DNA of 64,000 bases from SM1-73 sp964588305 (GTDB lineage Bacteria; Zixibacteria; MSB-5A5; SM1-73), in contig CAZPOP010000011.1 in the NCBI GenBank assembly GCA_964588305.1, positions 44,493-108,492 of the forward strand, written 5' to 3'. Position 1 is the stretch's first letter. Each line of letters starts with the position of its first letter. The notes beneath the pieces were generated by a model. The model saw only the letters and a list, made by a program, of their open reading frames with translations. It searched no databases and was not told the origin of the DNA. This document shows, piece by piece, positions 1 to 9,100 of this stretch. Position numbers and translations under genes: made by a program.

Positions 1-87
1 TCCAAGAATCAGAAAAAGTCCTAATGCTACGCAAACAAAAACAATAAATGTTACAAGCATTAGCGCTGCTTTAGAACGTTCCGTCAT
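1..87 (-). CDS. N-terminus of a small membrane protein (cut by window edge)
   Basis: An ATG at 85-87 on the minus strand opens a frame that runs off the window edge: 29 codons starting MTERSKAALM. After a short charged leader the residues are almost all hydrophobic (LVTFIVFVCVALGLFLIL), which is one clear transmembrane helix. No strong Shine-Dalgarno is visible. The family cannot be recognised from 29 residues; a single-helix protein or the start of a larger membrane protein both fit. Confidence 0.5.
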   Translation of the reverse strand, partial: MTERSKAALMLVTFIVFVCVALGLFLILG

Positions 88-100
88 AATTTTATGTTGT

Positions 101-131
101 GTCAGGATCTCAGTCCTGACACGCTTTTTTT
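101..131. repeat. Hairpin followed by T-run
   Basis: A 7-bp perfect stem (GTCAGGA / TCCTGAC) with a 6-nt loop lies at 101-120, followed by a T-run at about 125-131 on the plus strand. It has the shape of a plus-strand intrinsic terminator, but both flanking genes are on the minus strand. It is more likely one of the many palindromic elements of this chromosome. Confidence 0.4.
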
Positions 132-234
132 ATTGCGGGATAATGAACTTTGACAGTTTTGGCTTATTTAAGTGATAGATTTTGTTTTGAATTTTGATCT
201 GTAATTTTGCTTTTTGCTCTTTGAATTTTGAACT

Positions 235-1134
235 TTATACGCTGTATTCCGACATTATTCTTTTGATCTTCTCAGTTAATTTTATCGCATCTTCGAATTT
301 TCTCTGCCACATGTTGCGACCGAAGATCAATCCGGTTACGCCTGCTTCCATGCTGGCCTTCACCTTGTCCAATAGGTCTTCATCTGAAATCCTGCTTCCT
401 CCTGAGACCAAAACCAGCGTTCTGCCTGCAGATCTCACTACCCTCTCCAAACCTTCCTGTGCTGTGAACTTCATCTGATCGTATGGCTTGGGCAAGTCCT
501 TAGCTTCTTGTTCATCGAATTCCGGCAGGTTGAGTTTGACCAGATCCGCCCCCAATTCACAGGCTACCCGGGCAGCGTAATCGACCGCATACAAGCTGTC
601 TCTTCCTCCCTTGGCCTCTATGGCTTGGCCCCGTGGATAAGCCCACATGATCAAGGGCATACCAAATCTGTCGCAATCCTCCCTTATCCCGAAGAACTGT
701 TCCATGTCCTCCCCCTGGGCCGGTGATCCGACGTATAGGGTGTATCCTACTGCATCCGCGCCTAGCCTGACCGCATCCTCGACCGAGGCGGTCTGCGGGG
801 AGAAGGCATATTCATCCGAAGGAATGTTGGTTTTGCCATTCAATTTTAGGATCAAAGGGACCTCGCCGGAAAAATCCTTCATATACTTCTGAGCCAATCC
901 GATGTGAAAGACGATGCCGGAATACCCACCCTCTTTGGCCAGTTTCAATTGAAAGAGGGGATCGACCGAATCGGGATTAGGAAAGAAATCCACCGGACCA
1001 TGCTCCAAACCCTGATCGATGGGCAGAAACAAAAGCCTTCCGTTGGCAGGACCATATCTGTACAGGAGTCGGTGCAACCTGGTTTTCTTTCCCACGCTCA
1101 AATCCAAATCTCTTGGAGATACTCTCTGTCTCAC
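235..1134 (-). CDS. Class I fructose-1,6-bisphosphate aldolase, archaeal (FbaB/DhnA) type
   Basis: Predicted to cleave or form fructose-1,6-bisphosphate through a Schiff base in glycolysis/gluconeogenesis in the cytoplasm. The 299-residue length is normal for the DhnA/FbaB TIM-barrel family. The Schiff-base lysine is K200 in ADLVKLNLPE. The phosphate-binding loops are SGGSR (about 244-248) and GRNMWQR (about 272-278), and LPIDQGLEHG near residue 37 is the usual first-strand motif. Translation starts at GTG behind GGAGAAAG. It stands alone upstream of the Rrf2 gene on the same strand with a 113-nt gap. The related transaldolase-like enzymes LsrF and ADH synthase share this fold, but the motif set favours FBP aldolase. 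Confidence 0.88.
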   Translation of the reverse strand: MRQRVSPRDLDLSVGKKTRLHRLLYRYGPANGRLLFLPIDQGLEHGPVDFFPNPDSVDPLFQLKLAKEGGYSGIVFHIGLAQKYMKDFSGEVPLILKLNGKTNIPSDEYAFSPQTASVEDAVRLGADAVGYTLYVGSPAQGEDMEQFFGIREDCDRFGMPLIMWAYPRGQAIEAKGGRDSLYAVDYAARVACELGADLVKLNLPEFDEQEAKDLPKPYDQMKFTAQEGLERVVRSAGRTLVLVSGGSRISDEDLLDKVKASMEAGVTGLIFGRNMWQRKFEDAIKLTEKIKRIMSEYSV

Positions 1135-1247
1135 TTTATCTTTCTCCTCTGGAATCCAAGGTCAAAACACTGAATCCCTTCCTGATTTTCCGTCTGCGTA
1201 CAACGCGCAGAAACAACTGCTCCGAGTGCCGGGGAATGATTACCGCT

Positions 1248-1646
1248 TTACTTGATCAAATCAGCCAACGTGGTCTGGGTTAGAATGCTCATAGTATAAT
1301 CCTGAGCCTTTTTCCAGACTTTTAGTAGCCTGCATTTTTCGCTCTTGTCGCAGTCCTTCGAGTTGCCCAAGCATATGACAAAGTGGATAGGCCCGTGAAT
1401 GCTTTCCAAAAGCTCTTTCATCGTGATCCTATTGGCTGGTCTGGCTAAGGAGAATCCTCCTCCTGCACCACGATGAGATCTGACTAAACCGGTTCGGGCC
1501 AAAGTCTGAAAGATTTTGGCCAGGAATTTCTCCGGGAGATTCTCCGCCTCGCAGATCTCTGATACGGATACTATCTTACCCTGGGGTTGCTTGGCCAGAT
1601 ACATCATCCCGAACAGCCCGTAACTGCAAGCTTTGCTGAGCTCCAT
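1248..1646 (-). CDS. Rrf2-family transcriptional regulator with IscR-like cysteines
   Basis: A 132-residue winged-helix regulator. Residues about 1-75 carry the Rrf2 DNA-binding domain, with the wing signature HRGAGGGFSLARP at about 58-70. Three cysteines at 92, 99 and 105 are placed like the [2Fe-2S] ligands of IscR (92/98/104), so it probably senses iron-sulfur or redox state. That role is inferred. No isc/suf genes are nearby. It has its own promoter (1692-1720), so it may be autoregulated as IscR is. Confidence 0.85.
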   Translation of the reverse strand: MELSKACSYGLFGMMYLAKQPQGKIVSVSEICEAENLPEKFLAKIFQTLARTGLVRSHRGAGGGFSLARPANRITMKELLESIHGPIHFVICLGNSKDCDKSEKCRLLKVWKKAQDYTMSILTQTTLADLIK

Positions 1647-1691
1647 AAAGTCACCCTCATAAAAGAAGGATCAACGCTGTTTCTTTCACAA

Positions 1692-1720
1692 ATATAACAA
1701 CATGACCTCGACTGTGTCAA
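1692..1720 (-). promoter_or_regulatory. Sigma-70-type promoter of the Rrf2 gene
   Basis: On the minus strand TTGACA (1715-1720) and TTATAT (1692-1697) are separated by 17 nt. Transcription would start near 1685, about 40 nt before the Rrf2 ATG at 1646. The -35 box is a perfect consensus. Confidence 0.6.
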
Positions 1721-1823
1721 CGAAAATAAGAGAAGATTTGCCGCGCTTTTCACGAATTCACCCAGATAACATTCCTCCGGTTTTTCTGATGGATCAAGGT
1801 CTTTGAGACCATCTTGTGCCTGC

Positions 1824-3374
1824 TTACCTTTTAGGTAAGACCCCATCCCACTTTCTCAAAAAATGCAAAAGAAGTCTGGCTCCGAATCCGGTGGCGCCCT
1901 TTGGCACATAAGGCCTTTCCTTTTCTGAAAAGTCGACTCCGGCAATGTCCACATGCACCCAAGGATGATCTCCCACAAAATTCTTGAGAAAACGAGCCGC
2001 TATGATCGCCCCCCCTGGTTTGCCTCCCACGTTTCTGATGTCCGCCAGATCGCTTCGGATGAACTCCTGATAGTCATCCCACAAGGGAAGCTCCCAGACC
2101 CGCTCTCCAGCTTTCTGGCCGGCCTGGATCATTTTGACCTTAAGATCATCATGGTTTCCAAATACGCCGGCACATATGGTTCCCAGAGCGATCTTGATGG
2201 CGCCAGTCAAAGTAGCTATGTCCAGAACGGCGTCGGGCTTAAAGCTCTTGGCGTAGGACAAAGCATCAGCCAGTATCAGGCGTCCCTCTGCATCCGTATT
2301 CAATATCTCTACCGTCTTTCCGGAATGTGATGTAATGATATCGCCGATTTTCAAAGCCGAACCGGAGGGAAGATTCTCAGCCGCGGGGATTATCCCGATC
2401 AGGTTCAAGGGAAGTCTTAACTTGGCTGAAGCCGCCAGCACAGACATCACCACCGCCCCTCCGGTCATATCTGTCTTCATTTCTTGCATCAGCTCGGTGG
2501 TCTTCAGAGACAAGCCTCCGGCGTCAAACGTGATCCCCTTTCCCACCAGAGCCAAAGTGTCAGGTTTTTTTTGTCCGGGCAGACGTCCGGCGAAACGATA
2601 CTCCAGAACGATGAGCTTGGGAGGTTGGCTGCTGCCTGATGACACAGCAGTAAACAGGTCCATCTTCAGTTTTCTGATTTGGGGCAAAGAGAGAATCTTG
2701 CATCGCAAGTCATTTTCTCTAGCCAGCTTTTTCGCTTCCAAAGATAGACGAGTGGGGGTCAAAAAGTTGGCAGGATGATTGGCTAAATCGCGGGCCAAAT
2801 TGGTCGCCTGTGCGAAAACTTCCCCTGAAGCTGCCCCGTTTTCAATCGCTACGATTCTATCTGCATTCTCCTCCACTATGGTGAAGCCCTCCAAACTCTG
2901 CTTCTCCTTTTTGGTCTTATATCGATCCATCTGATAGTGGGAAAGGAGTATTCCCTCCACCATGGCTTGCGAGACCTCCACGGGATTAATTCCCTTTTGG
3001 TTGGCCGGAAATACCGCACTGGAGAAGCTTTTGATTCGCAGTTCCTTTGCCTTTCGGCATGCAGAGGCAGAAGCCTGACGAATCCTATCCAGGTAAATGC
3101 CGACCTGGCCAGGTGAACCGAATTCCTCTCTTTTGCCCAATCCCGCCAAGATGATCCTCGGGGTCGGGAACTTGCCCTGCGGATAGACGATCGCTGTTTC
3201 ACCTAATCTGCCAGCAAAGTCTTTGTTTCTTAATAAGCGGCTGATCATTCCAGAGAGTCGATCGTCTATCGCTTTGACCAAGCCGGAGAGTCTCTTTTCA
3301 TCCTCAAAATGACTCAAAATGATGGCTTGATCCTTAACTCGATCGATCCTTCCTTTCTTCACTTTCACCTTCAT
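1824..3374 (-). CDS. pepA: Leucyl aminopeptidase (M17)
   Basis: A cytosolic metallo-aminopeptidase that removes N-terminal residues from peptides; PepA homologues can also bind DNA. The 516 residues consist of an N-terminal macro-like domain (about 1-180) and a C-terminal catalytic domain. Metal and active-site motifs are visible: VGKGITFDAGG with its metal-binding Lys and Asp, MKTDMTGGA, and the M17 signature NTDAEGRL. The start is supported by AAGGAG seven bases before the ATG. The gene is on the same strand as the Rrf2 gene with a gap of about 180 nt holding the Rrf2 promoter, so it is likely transcribed separately. Confidence 0.95.
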   Translation of the reverse strand: MKVKVKKGRIDRVKDQAIILSHFEDEKRLSGLVKAIDDRLSGMISRLLRNKDFAGRLGETAIVYPQGKFPTPRIILAGLGKREEFGSPGQVGIYLDRIRQASASACRKAKELRIKSFSSAVFPANQKGINPVEVSQAMVEGILLSHYQMDRYKTKKEKQSLEGFTIVEENADRIVAIENGAASGEVFAQATNLARDLANHPANFLTPTRLSLEAKKLARENDLRCKILSLPQIRKLKMDLFTAVSSGSSQPPKLIVLEYRFAGRLPGQKKPDTLALVGKGITFDAGGLSLKTTELMQEMKTDMTGGAVVMSVLAASAKLRLPLNLIGIIPAAENLPSGSALKIGDIITSHSGKTVEILNTDAEGRLILADALSYAKSFKPDAVLDIATLTGAIKIALGTICAGVFGNHDDLKVKMIQAGQKAGERVWELPLWDDYQEFIRSDLADIRNVGGKPGGAIIAARFLKNFVGDHPWVHVDIAGVDFSEKERPYVPKGATGFGARLLLHFLRKWDGVLPKR

Positions 3375-3602
3375 AAAAGGCTCCTTAGGTTTTTACGTGT
3401 GACTCTTGCCTGAATCGAACTATAGTCAAAAAAACTCGACTTTGCAAGCAGAAAATGACCCGTCATTCACGTTCCACACTTTCTGGTCAGAGCGGGGCTG
3501 ACGTGATTGATAAAGACCGATTGGTCTGTTGTCGACAAAAATAGTAGAGTCTCGTTCACAGTGACAGAGGACTTAATCTTGGTTTTTTCCGAGGAGGTAT
3601 TT

Positions 3603-5507
3603 GTGAACACTAATCATCCAGATTTTCCGTGCCGGCAGGAAGGTGATCCGAATCGCCCGAGGTATCCTTCATCAGAGGTGGGGGCAGAGGGTTCAAATCG
3701 CCAGACGGACTCAAAACCACAGTCCAAAAAAGAGACTATCCAGAAAGATCATCCTTCGAAGAGAAGCGAGATTGACCTCTCCCGTGAATCCCAAAGGATG
3801 GATTTAGGGGGAGTCAGGGTAAAGGGCAAGCCAGAGGACGAAAAGGAAGTCATCTTGGTTCAGAGTCCCGCGGAAGCGACTCTTGAGGCGGAGGCAAAGC
3901 CTGTGGAAAAATCTCCACCCAAAGAGGAATCAAAAGCCGTTTCACCCAAGAAGCGGAAACTAAGCCCCCGAAAGGCAAATGCGGGAAAATCCAGTAAGGT
4001 GAGTCTTGGCGTCAAAGGCAAGTCCAAAGGAGGCCGAGCTCCAAGAAGGACCAGCCCCCGTATTTCCAGACCTGCTCCGAAGCAGGTGATTGTGAGCAAA
4101 GGGGTCGCATATCTGGAGGGGAACATGATCAGGATGGTTGGGGGAACAAAACCCCAGCCGGGAGACCAGGTCAAAATAGGAGAAAAGGAATTCATACTGA
4201 AAGCCGGGGAGAAGAAGAGGAAATTCCCCTATTTGTTCATCTTTGTTCTGATAGCGATTGCCATGCTTATTTCCTCACAACTGCTGAAAGGGAGAAGTTC
4301 GGGCAAGCTCATTGGAGTTGTCCTTCAGGAAGAAAGCAGGACGCTTTTGTCTGATGCGGAAGTCCGCATCAAGGAGCTGGGAAAGGAGGTCAAATCCAAT
4401 AGCCTGGGTTTTTTCTTCTTTGATGAGGTGCCTTCGGGTTCTTACACTCTGCAAACCACTCTGAGTGGACACCAGCCCATTGAGGATAAAGTCACCATCA
4501 CCAAGAAGCAGTCAACCACCATAACGGTGTTGCTCCCGGCAAGAGGTCTTGCCCAGCTATCCGATGGATACTCTGGGGAAACCATTTCCACAGCCGGAAC
4601 TTCTCCGGGGACCAAAGGCCAGGGCAGGTTTGGAGCCATAAGGATAGAGTCCAATGTCTTAGACCCGGTCGTTGTGGTGGATGATTGGAAGTTGGGAACG
4701 GGAAACAAAGTCTATCAGGGTATATACATTGGGAAGCATACCGTCCGGGTCACCAAAGAAGGATATCAGGACTTCATCCAGCAGGTCAAGGTCGAGAGTG
4801 GAGAGACAACCGACTTGAAGATGAATCTATCCGAAGCAGAGAAAGACATGACCGTTCCTCAGACCTCAGAGGATTGGATGGCTCTGGCCCAAAGCCAGGC
4901 GGATTCTAACGATCTCTCAACTGCGGCCAACTCTTACAGCCAGGCGTTAGCTCTGGATCCCGAATCTGCGGAGGCATTCCTGGGAAGAGGGTTGGTTTAC
5001 ATTCAACTTAATGAGGGGCCAAAGGCTGCCGAGGATTTGGGCGAAGCGGCTGAGCGTTTTACCGAGCAAGGGGACTACAACAAAGCCATCATCTGCTATA
5101 GCAACCTGCTGGGGCTCAATGACCAGGATCTGGAGTCTTTTCACAACCGGGGGCTTTGTCGTCTCAAACTGGGCCAGTACCAGAGAAGTATCTCAGATTT
5201 CGAAAGGACGATTGAGCTGGACAAAGATTTTTTCTCAGGTTACCTGAGCCTGGGGAAAGTGTATCATAAGTTGGGAGATTACGAACTCTCCGTTAAGTAT
5301 TACAAGAAGGCAAAAAAACTCGATCCGGCCAGTCCCCAGGTGTACGTGGGATTGGCTAAGGCTTATTTGGCCAAAGGGAAAAAATCCTCTGCCAAGAAAA
5401 ATCGAAAGAAATTCGAGGAGCTCTCGACCTATATGGATCGAGAGCGGATGAAGCAAGATACTGAATGGAGAGAGTTACTGAAGGCAATAGGAGAGAAGGC
5501 TGATTGA
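3603..5507 (+). CDS. Single-pass membrane protein with CarboxypepD_reg-like, PEGA and TPR regions
   Basis: The start is set at GTG 3603, directly behind GAGGAGG at 3591-3597; an upstream TTG at 3507 has no such signal. The 634-residue product begins with about 180 charged, low-complexity residues rich in Lys, Ser and Pro, likely disordered and cytoplasmic. One transmembrane helix (FPYLFIFVLIAIAMLISS) follows. Beyond it are a carboxypeptidase-regulatory-like beta domain (GVVLQEESRTLLSDAEVRI... GFFFFDEVPSGSYTL), a PEGA-like domain (GAIRIESNV... GKHTVRVTKEGYQDF) and about four TPRs to the C-terminus. The layout suggests a cytoplasmic tail linked to periplasmic scaffolding. The function is unknown; a cell-envelope or secretion scaffold is an inference. 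Confidence 0.7.
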   Translation: MNTNHPDFPCRQEGDPNRPRYPSSEVGAEGSNRQTDSKPQSKKETIQKDHPSKRSEIDLSRESQRMDLGGVRVKGKPEDEKEVILVQSPAEATLEAEAKPVEKSPPKEESKAVSPKKRKLSPRKANAGKSSKVSLGVKGKSKGGRAPRRTSPRISRPAPKQVIVSKGVAYLEGNMIRMVGGTKPQPGDQVKIGEKEFILKAGEKKRKFPYLFIFVLIAIAMLISSQLLKGRSSGKLIGVVLQEESRTLLSDAEVRIKELGKEVKSNSLGFFFFDEVPSGSYTLQTTLSGHQPIEDKVTITKKQSTTITVLLPARGLAQLSDGYSGETISTAGTSPGTKGQGRFGAIRIESNVLDPVVVVDDWKLGTGNKVYQGIYIGKHTVRVTKEGYQDFIQQVKVESGETTDLKMNLSEAEKDMTVPQTSEDWMALAQSQADSNDLSTAANSYSQALALDPESAEAFLGRGLVYIQLNEGPKAAEDLGEAAERFTEQGDYNKAIICYSNLLGLNDQDLESFHNRGLCRLKLGQYQRSISDFERTIELDKDFFSGYLSLGKVYHKLGDYELSVKYYKKAKKLDPASPQVYVGLAKAYLAKGKKSSAKKNRKKFEELSTYMDRERMKQDTEWRELLKAIGEKAD

Positions 5508-5546
5508 GAATCCTGACTGGGGTCGCAAGACGAGGATTTCGTCTTT

Positions 5547-6122
5547 TCAACCCGACCGTTTACCTGCCTTAAGTTGTTTGGAGAGTTTGCCTGCAACGGT
5601 ATCGATCGCATGTTTGACCTGATCTAAATGGAATGGTTTGGACAGGAGAAACTCCACTTCATTTTTCTTCCAGTCTTCATCACTAAGCTGCGCTCCCCAT
5701 CCGGTGATGATTATGATCGGCGTTTCCGGTTTTCTTTGCTTTATGTGTTTACTCAACGTCCAACCCGACATTCCCGGCATTCCCAGATCGGTGATCACCA
5801 GGTCAAAATCCTGCTCGGAGAAGAGCTCCAGAGCTTCCTTCCCATCTTTTGCCAAAACCGGTTGATATCCTTCGAAGTCGAGGAAATCCTCGAGCATTTC
5901 CCTGATATTCTGGCTATCGTCCACTACCAGTATCTTGAATTTGTACTCCGAGGATTTGGCAGGCGCGTCTTTTCCATAAGGGACCGGTTCTGCGGGGGCG
6001 GAAACCCCATCTTTATTTTCGGTACCACCTTGAGTCCCGATCTTGGTTCTCTGAGCGTTTTCCAAATCGAGGGTCTCTGCGTCTAATCCTGCTTGATGCT
6101 GAGGTTTGCTGTTTTCAAGCAT
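5547..6122 (-). CDS. Two-component receiver protein, single REC domain
   Basis: A 191-residue protein with about 60 polar residues followed by a receiver domain at about 64-180. Visible REC residues are the acidic pair in ILVVDDSQN, the phospho-acceptor Asp in LVITDLGMPG, the switch Thr in IIITGWG and the conserved Lys in LLSKPFH. There is no output domain, so it acts through protein contacts or as a phosphate relay. It lies 36 nt downstream of the five-GAF histidine kinase on the same strand and is its obvious partner. Confidence 0.88.
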   Translation of the reverse strand: MLENSKPQHQAGLDAETLDLENAQRTKIGTQGGTENKDGVSAPAEPVPYGKDAPAKSSEYKFKILVVDDSQNIREMLEDFLDFEGYQPVLAKDGKEALELFSEQDFDLVITDLGMPGMSGWTLSKHIKQRKPETPIIIITGWGAQLSDEDWKKNEVEFLLSKPFHLDQVKHAIDTVAGKLSKQLKAGKRSG

Positions 6123-6158
6123 ATCTGACCGTTCTCTCCTTTTTGGAAACCCGCTTGT

Positions 6159-9100
6159 TTAGGCCAGCGTAACTTCGGTCTTTCCATCACATTCTTTGTC
6201 TGCCCTCTCCGGCGTGTGCGGTTCGCCTTTGCATTTGGGCAGCCTTATGGTGAAGTTGCTACCCTGGCCCGGCGAGCTTTCGATCTCGATTTGTCCGTCG
6301 TGCCTGGATACGATGTTATAAACCAAGCTCATTCCCAAACCGGTTCCCTTACTTCCCTTGGTGGTGAAGAAGGGTTCGAATACTCTGTCTTTGACCTCCT
6401 GGGTCATCCCTATCCCCGTATCCGTCAGCTTCACACAAGCAAATCTCTGATCCTCTTCTGTCTTCAGGCTCAGCGTGCCACCTTCTGGCATGGCGTCCAC
6501 CGCGTTAATGACAAGGTTGGTCACCACCTCCCGAAGCTCGGTGGCGTCCCCTAACACTCTTTCGACATCCTGCAAGTTTTTCTTCACGTCTATCCGGATT
6601 TCAGGACGGATGGCCGGGTTTTGCCAGCAGGTTCTGGCCATTTCCAGGGAGTCCTCCACCACCTGGTTTAAGTCCACCGGGGAAAGGAGCGTGTCTTTTT
6701 TGGCCTTGGTGAATTTCTGTATTCGTGACAGGATTTTGGTGCCATCGCTGGCCGACTCCTCGATCAACCTCAGGCTTCTGAGCAAATCTTCCGGTGTTTT
6801 CGGCCCTGGTCTTTCCACTTTTTTCAAGGTTAATTGAGCTCTGCCCAAGATGGAGGTTAAGATGTTGTTGAAATCATGAACCACCCCGCTTGCCATCTCC
6901 CCCACAGCCCTGAGCTTTTCGGTTTGAATCAGTCGATCCTGAGCTCTTTTCAGACTTTCATAAGCACTTTCCAGATCGGAAAATAGTCGAGCATTCTTTA
7001 TGGCTACGGAAAGATGACCACCTATTGATCTCACCAATTCTGTCTTTTCGCCTTCAAAAGCAAAAGGCTCCTTGCTCTGCAGATTGAGCACGGCGATGAC
7101 ATCCTGTTCATTCAAGATGGGAATTGCCAGATAGGATCTTATCCCCTCGGAAAACATCGAGCTGTCCGCGGACCTCAGGGAATCCTCCAAACTCAGATCG
7201 GCGACGTAGTGGAGTCTCTTGCTTTTAACCACCTCATGCATGCTGGTCTCCTCAGCCGGGATCAGTTTTCCTCTGCTGGTGACGGTTCGATTCTGAGAGC
7301 AGGCCAACTCCAATTCGAAACAGTGTTGTTGGGGTCGCCAAAAAGCCAAGCTTAGTTTGTCGTAATCCAGCACCTTTCTTAGTTCCTCAGAGACTATTTT
7401 GAAGATGTTTTCCAGATCCAGGGCGGAACTGATGGCCCGATTTATCTGGTCAGTCAAAGCCAGCCGGTGCGCCTTCTTCTTGGTCTCCTGGTACAGCTTC
7501 ACATTGTTCATGGCGGTGGTCAAAAAATCCGCCAGAGTCTCCAGAACCGCCACGTCTCTGTCATCGAAGGCCCCGGTCCTGAAACTCTCGACATTCAAGA
7601 CCCCCAGCACCTCCTCTCCGCTCTTCAGGGGGACACAAAGCACGGATTTCGTCCTTTGGATGGTGGGAACATACCGAGGTTCTCTGGTCACGTCATTGGA
7701 CAAGAACGTTTTCTTCGACTTTGCGGCCCATCCTGCCATCCCCGTGCCCAGTTTCAGTCTGAACCCCTGTGGGACCGGATCACCGTCTTCATCAAAAGAA
7801 ATCTTCAGAACTAGATCCCCCGAGGGCATATCCATCAAAAACAAAGAGACATGATTATACTTGAAATTGATCCGTATGCTTTCAACCACCCTCTCCAGAA
7901 GTCTGTCCAGATCCAGGGTGGAAACTGCTCTTCGCCCCACGTCGTTGATCAGCGCCAACTGCAGAGATCTCTTCTTTTCCTCCTGAAAGAGACGGGAGTT
8001 CTCGATGGTGATGGCGATCTGCGAAGCCAACTGTGACAATATGCGGACGTCTTTCTGGGTGAAGGCAAAAAGACGATCTGATTCTGCATCCAAAACCCCA
8101 ATCACCCGATCTTTCAACTTCAGAGGAACCGACACCTCCGATTTGCACTCATCTATTCCCTTTATATACCTCGGCTCCTTGGACACATCTCCCACCACCA
8201 GGGGCTGACCCCAATGGGCCACCCATCCGGCAATTCCCTGCTCTCCAATCCCTAATCTTAAGTTCCTCACCAAACCGTCAGGGAAACCTCGACTGGCCTT
8301 GACGTAAAGCTCGTTGGTCTTCTCGTCCACCAGCAGAATAGCACAATTGAGATAACCGAAGGAGCCCACGATAACCCGCAATATTTCATCCAGGAGTTGA
8401 TCCAAGTCCAAGATGGTGGAAAGGCTTTGCCCCACGTTATAGATGGTGTAGATTTCATTCACCCTCTGCTTCAGATATTCATGTAACTGGGCATTCTCGA
8501 TGGCAACTGCGGTCTGGGAAGTGATGGATTGGCACAAATTCAGTTTTTCCAAATCCAGCCTGTGTTCGCCGGATATGCCTAACCCGGCAATCCCCAAAAT
8601 CCTTTGCCCCACACGGAGGGGCATCAAGATCAGCTCTTCGGCGGCATCCGCAAAGAAGAACTCCTTTTTTCCTTCTGGGGTTTGATCCTCTCTCATTATT
8701 TTCGCCATCTTGCCCGTTTCAAGCACTTCTCTATGATGAGGGGCAACCTCTAAGGTCAGATTCGCTTTTTTCTCAGCAGAATCAAACCCCTTGTGAGCAG
8801 AATAGACTGCTTCTACCTTCAAGTTTCTTCTATCCTCATCCAAAAGTGCTATATAACTCAGCTTCGCCTCGGTGATCTCAGCCATCCGCTGGCCCAGAAC
8901 TTCCAGCACCTGGTTCAGATTCAGACTTGAAGATACCGCGTAGGAGATATTCAAAAGCAAGGAAAGATCCTTGGCTTTCTTGGCCCAGCTGGAGAGCAAA
9001 TTCATGTTGTCAATGGCCATTCCCACCTGTTGACCGACAGCCGACATGAATTCGTTCTCCTCCAGGCTGAAATCTTTTTGGCTGAAGCTGCCCAATGCGA

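Noticed and set aside
101..131. Terminator of a plus-strand gene
   Set aside because: No plus-strand gene precedes it; both neighbouring genes are on the minus strand.
1604..1846. 80-codon minus-strand frame between the Rrf2 gene and pepA
   Set aside because: It overlaps the Rrf2 promoter and both neighbours, with no ribosome-binding site.
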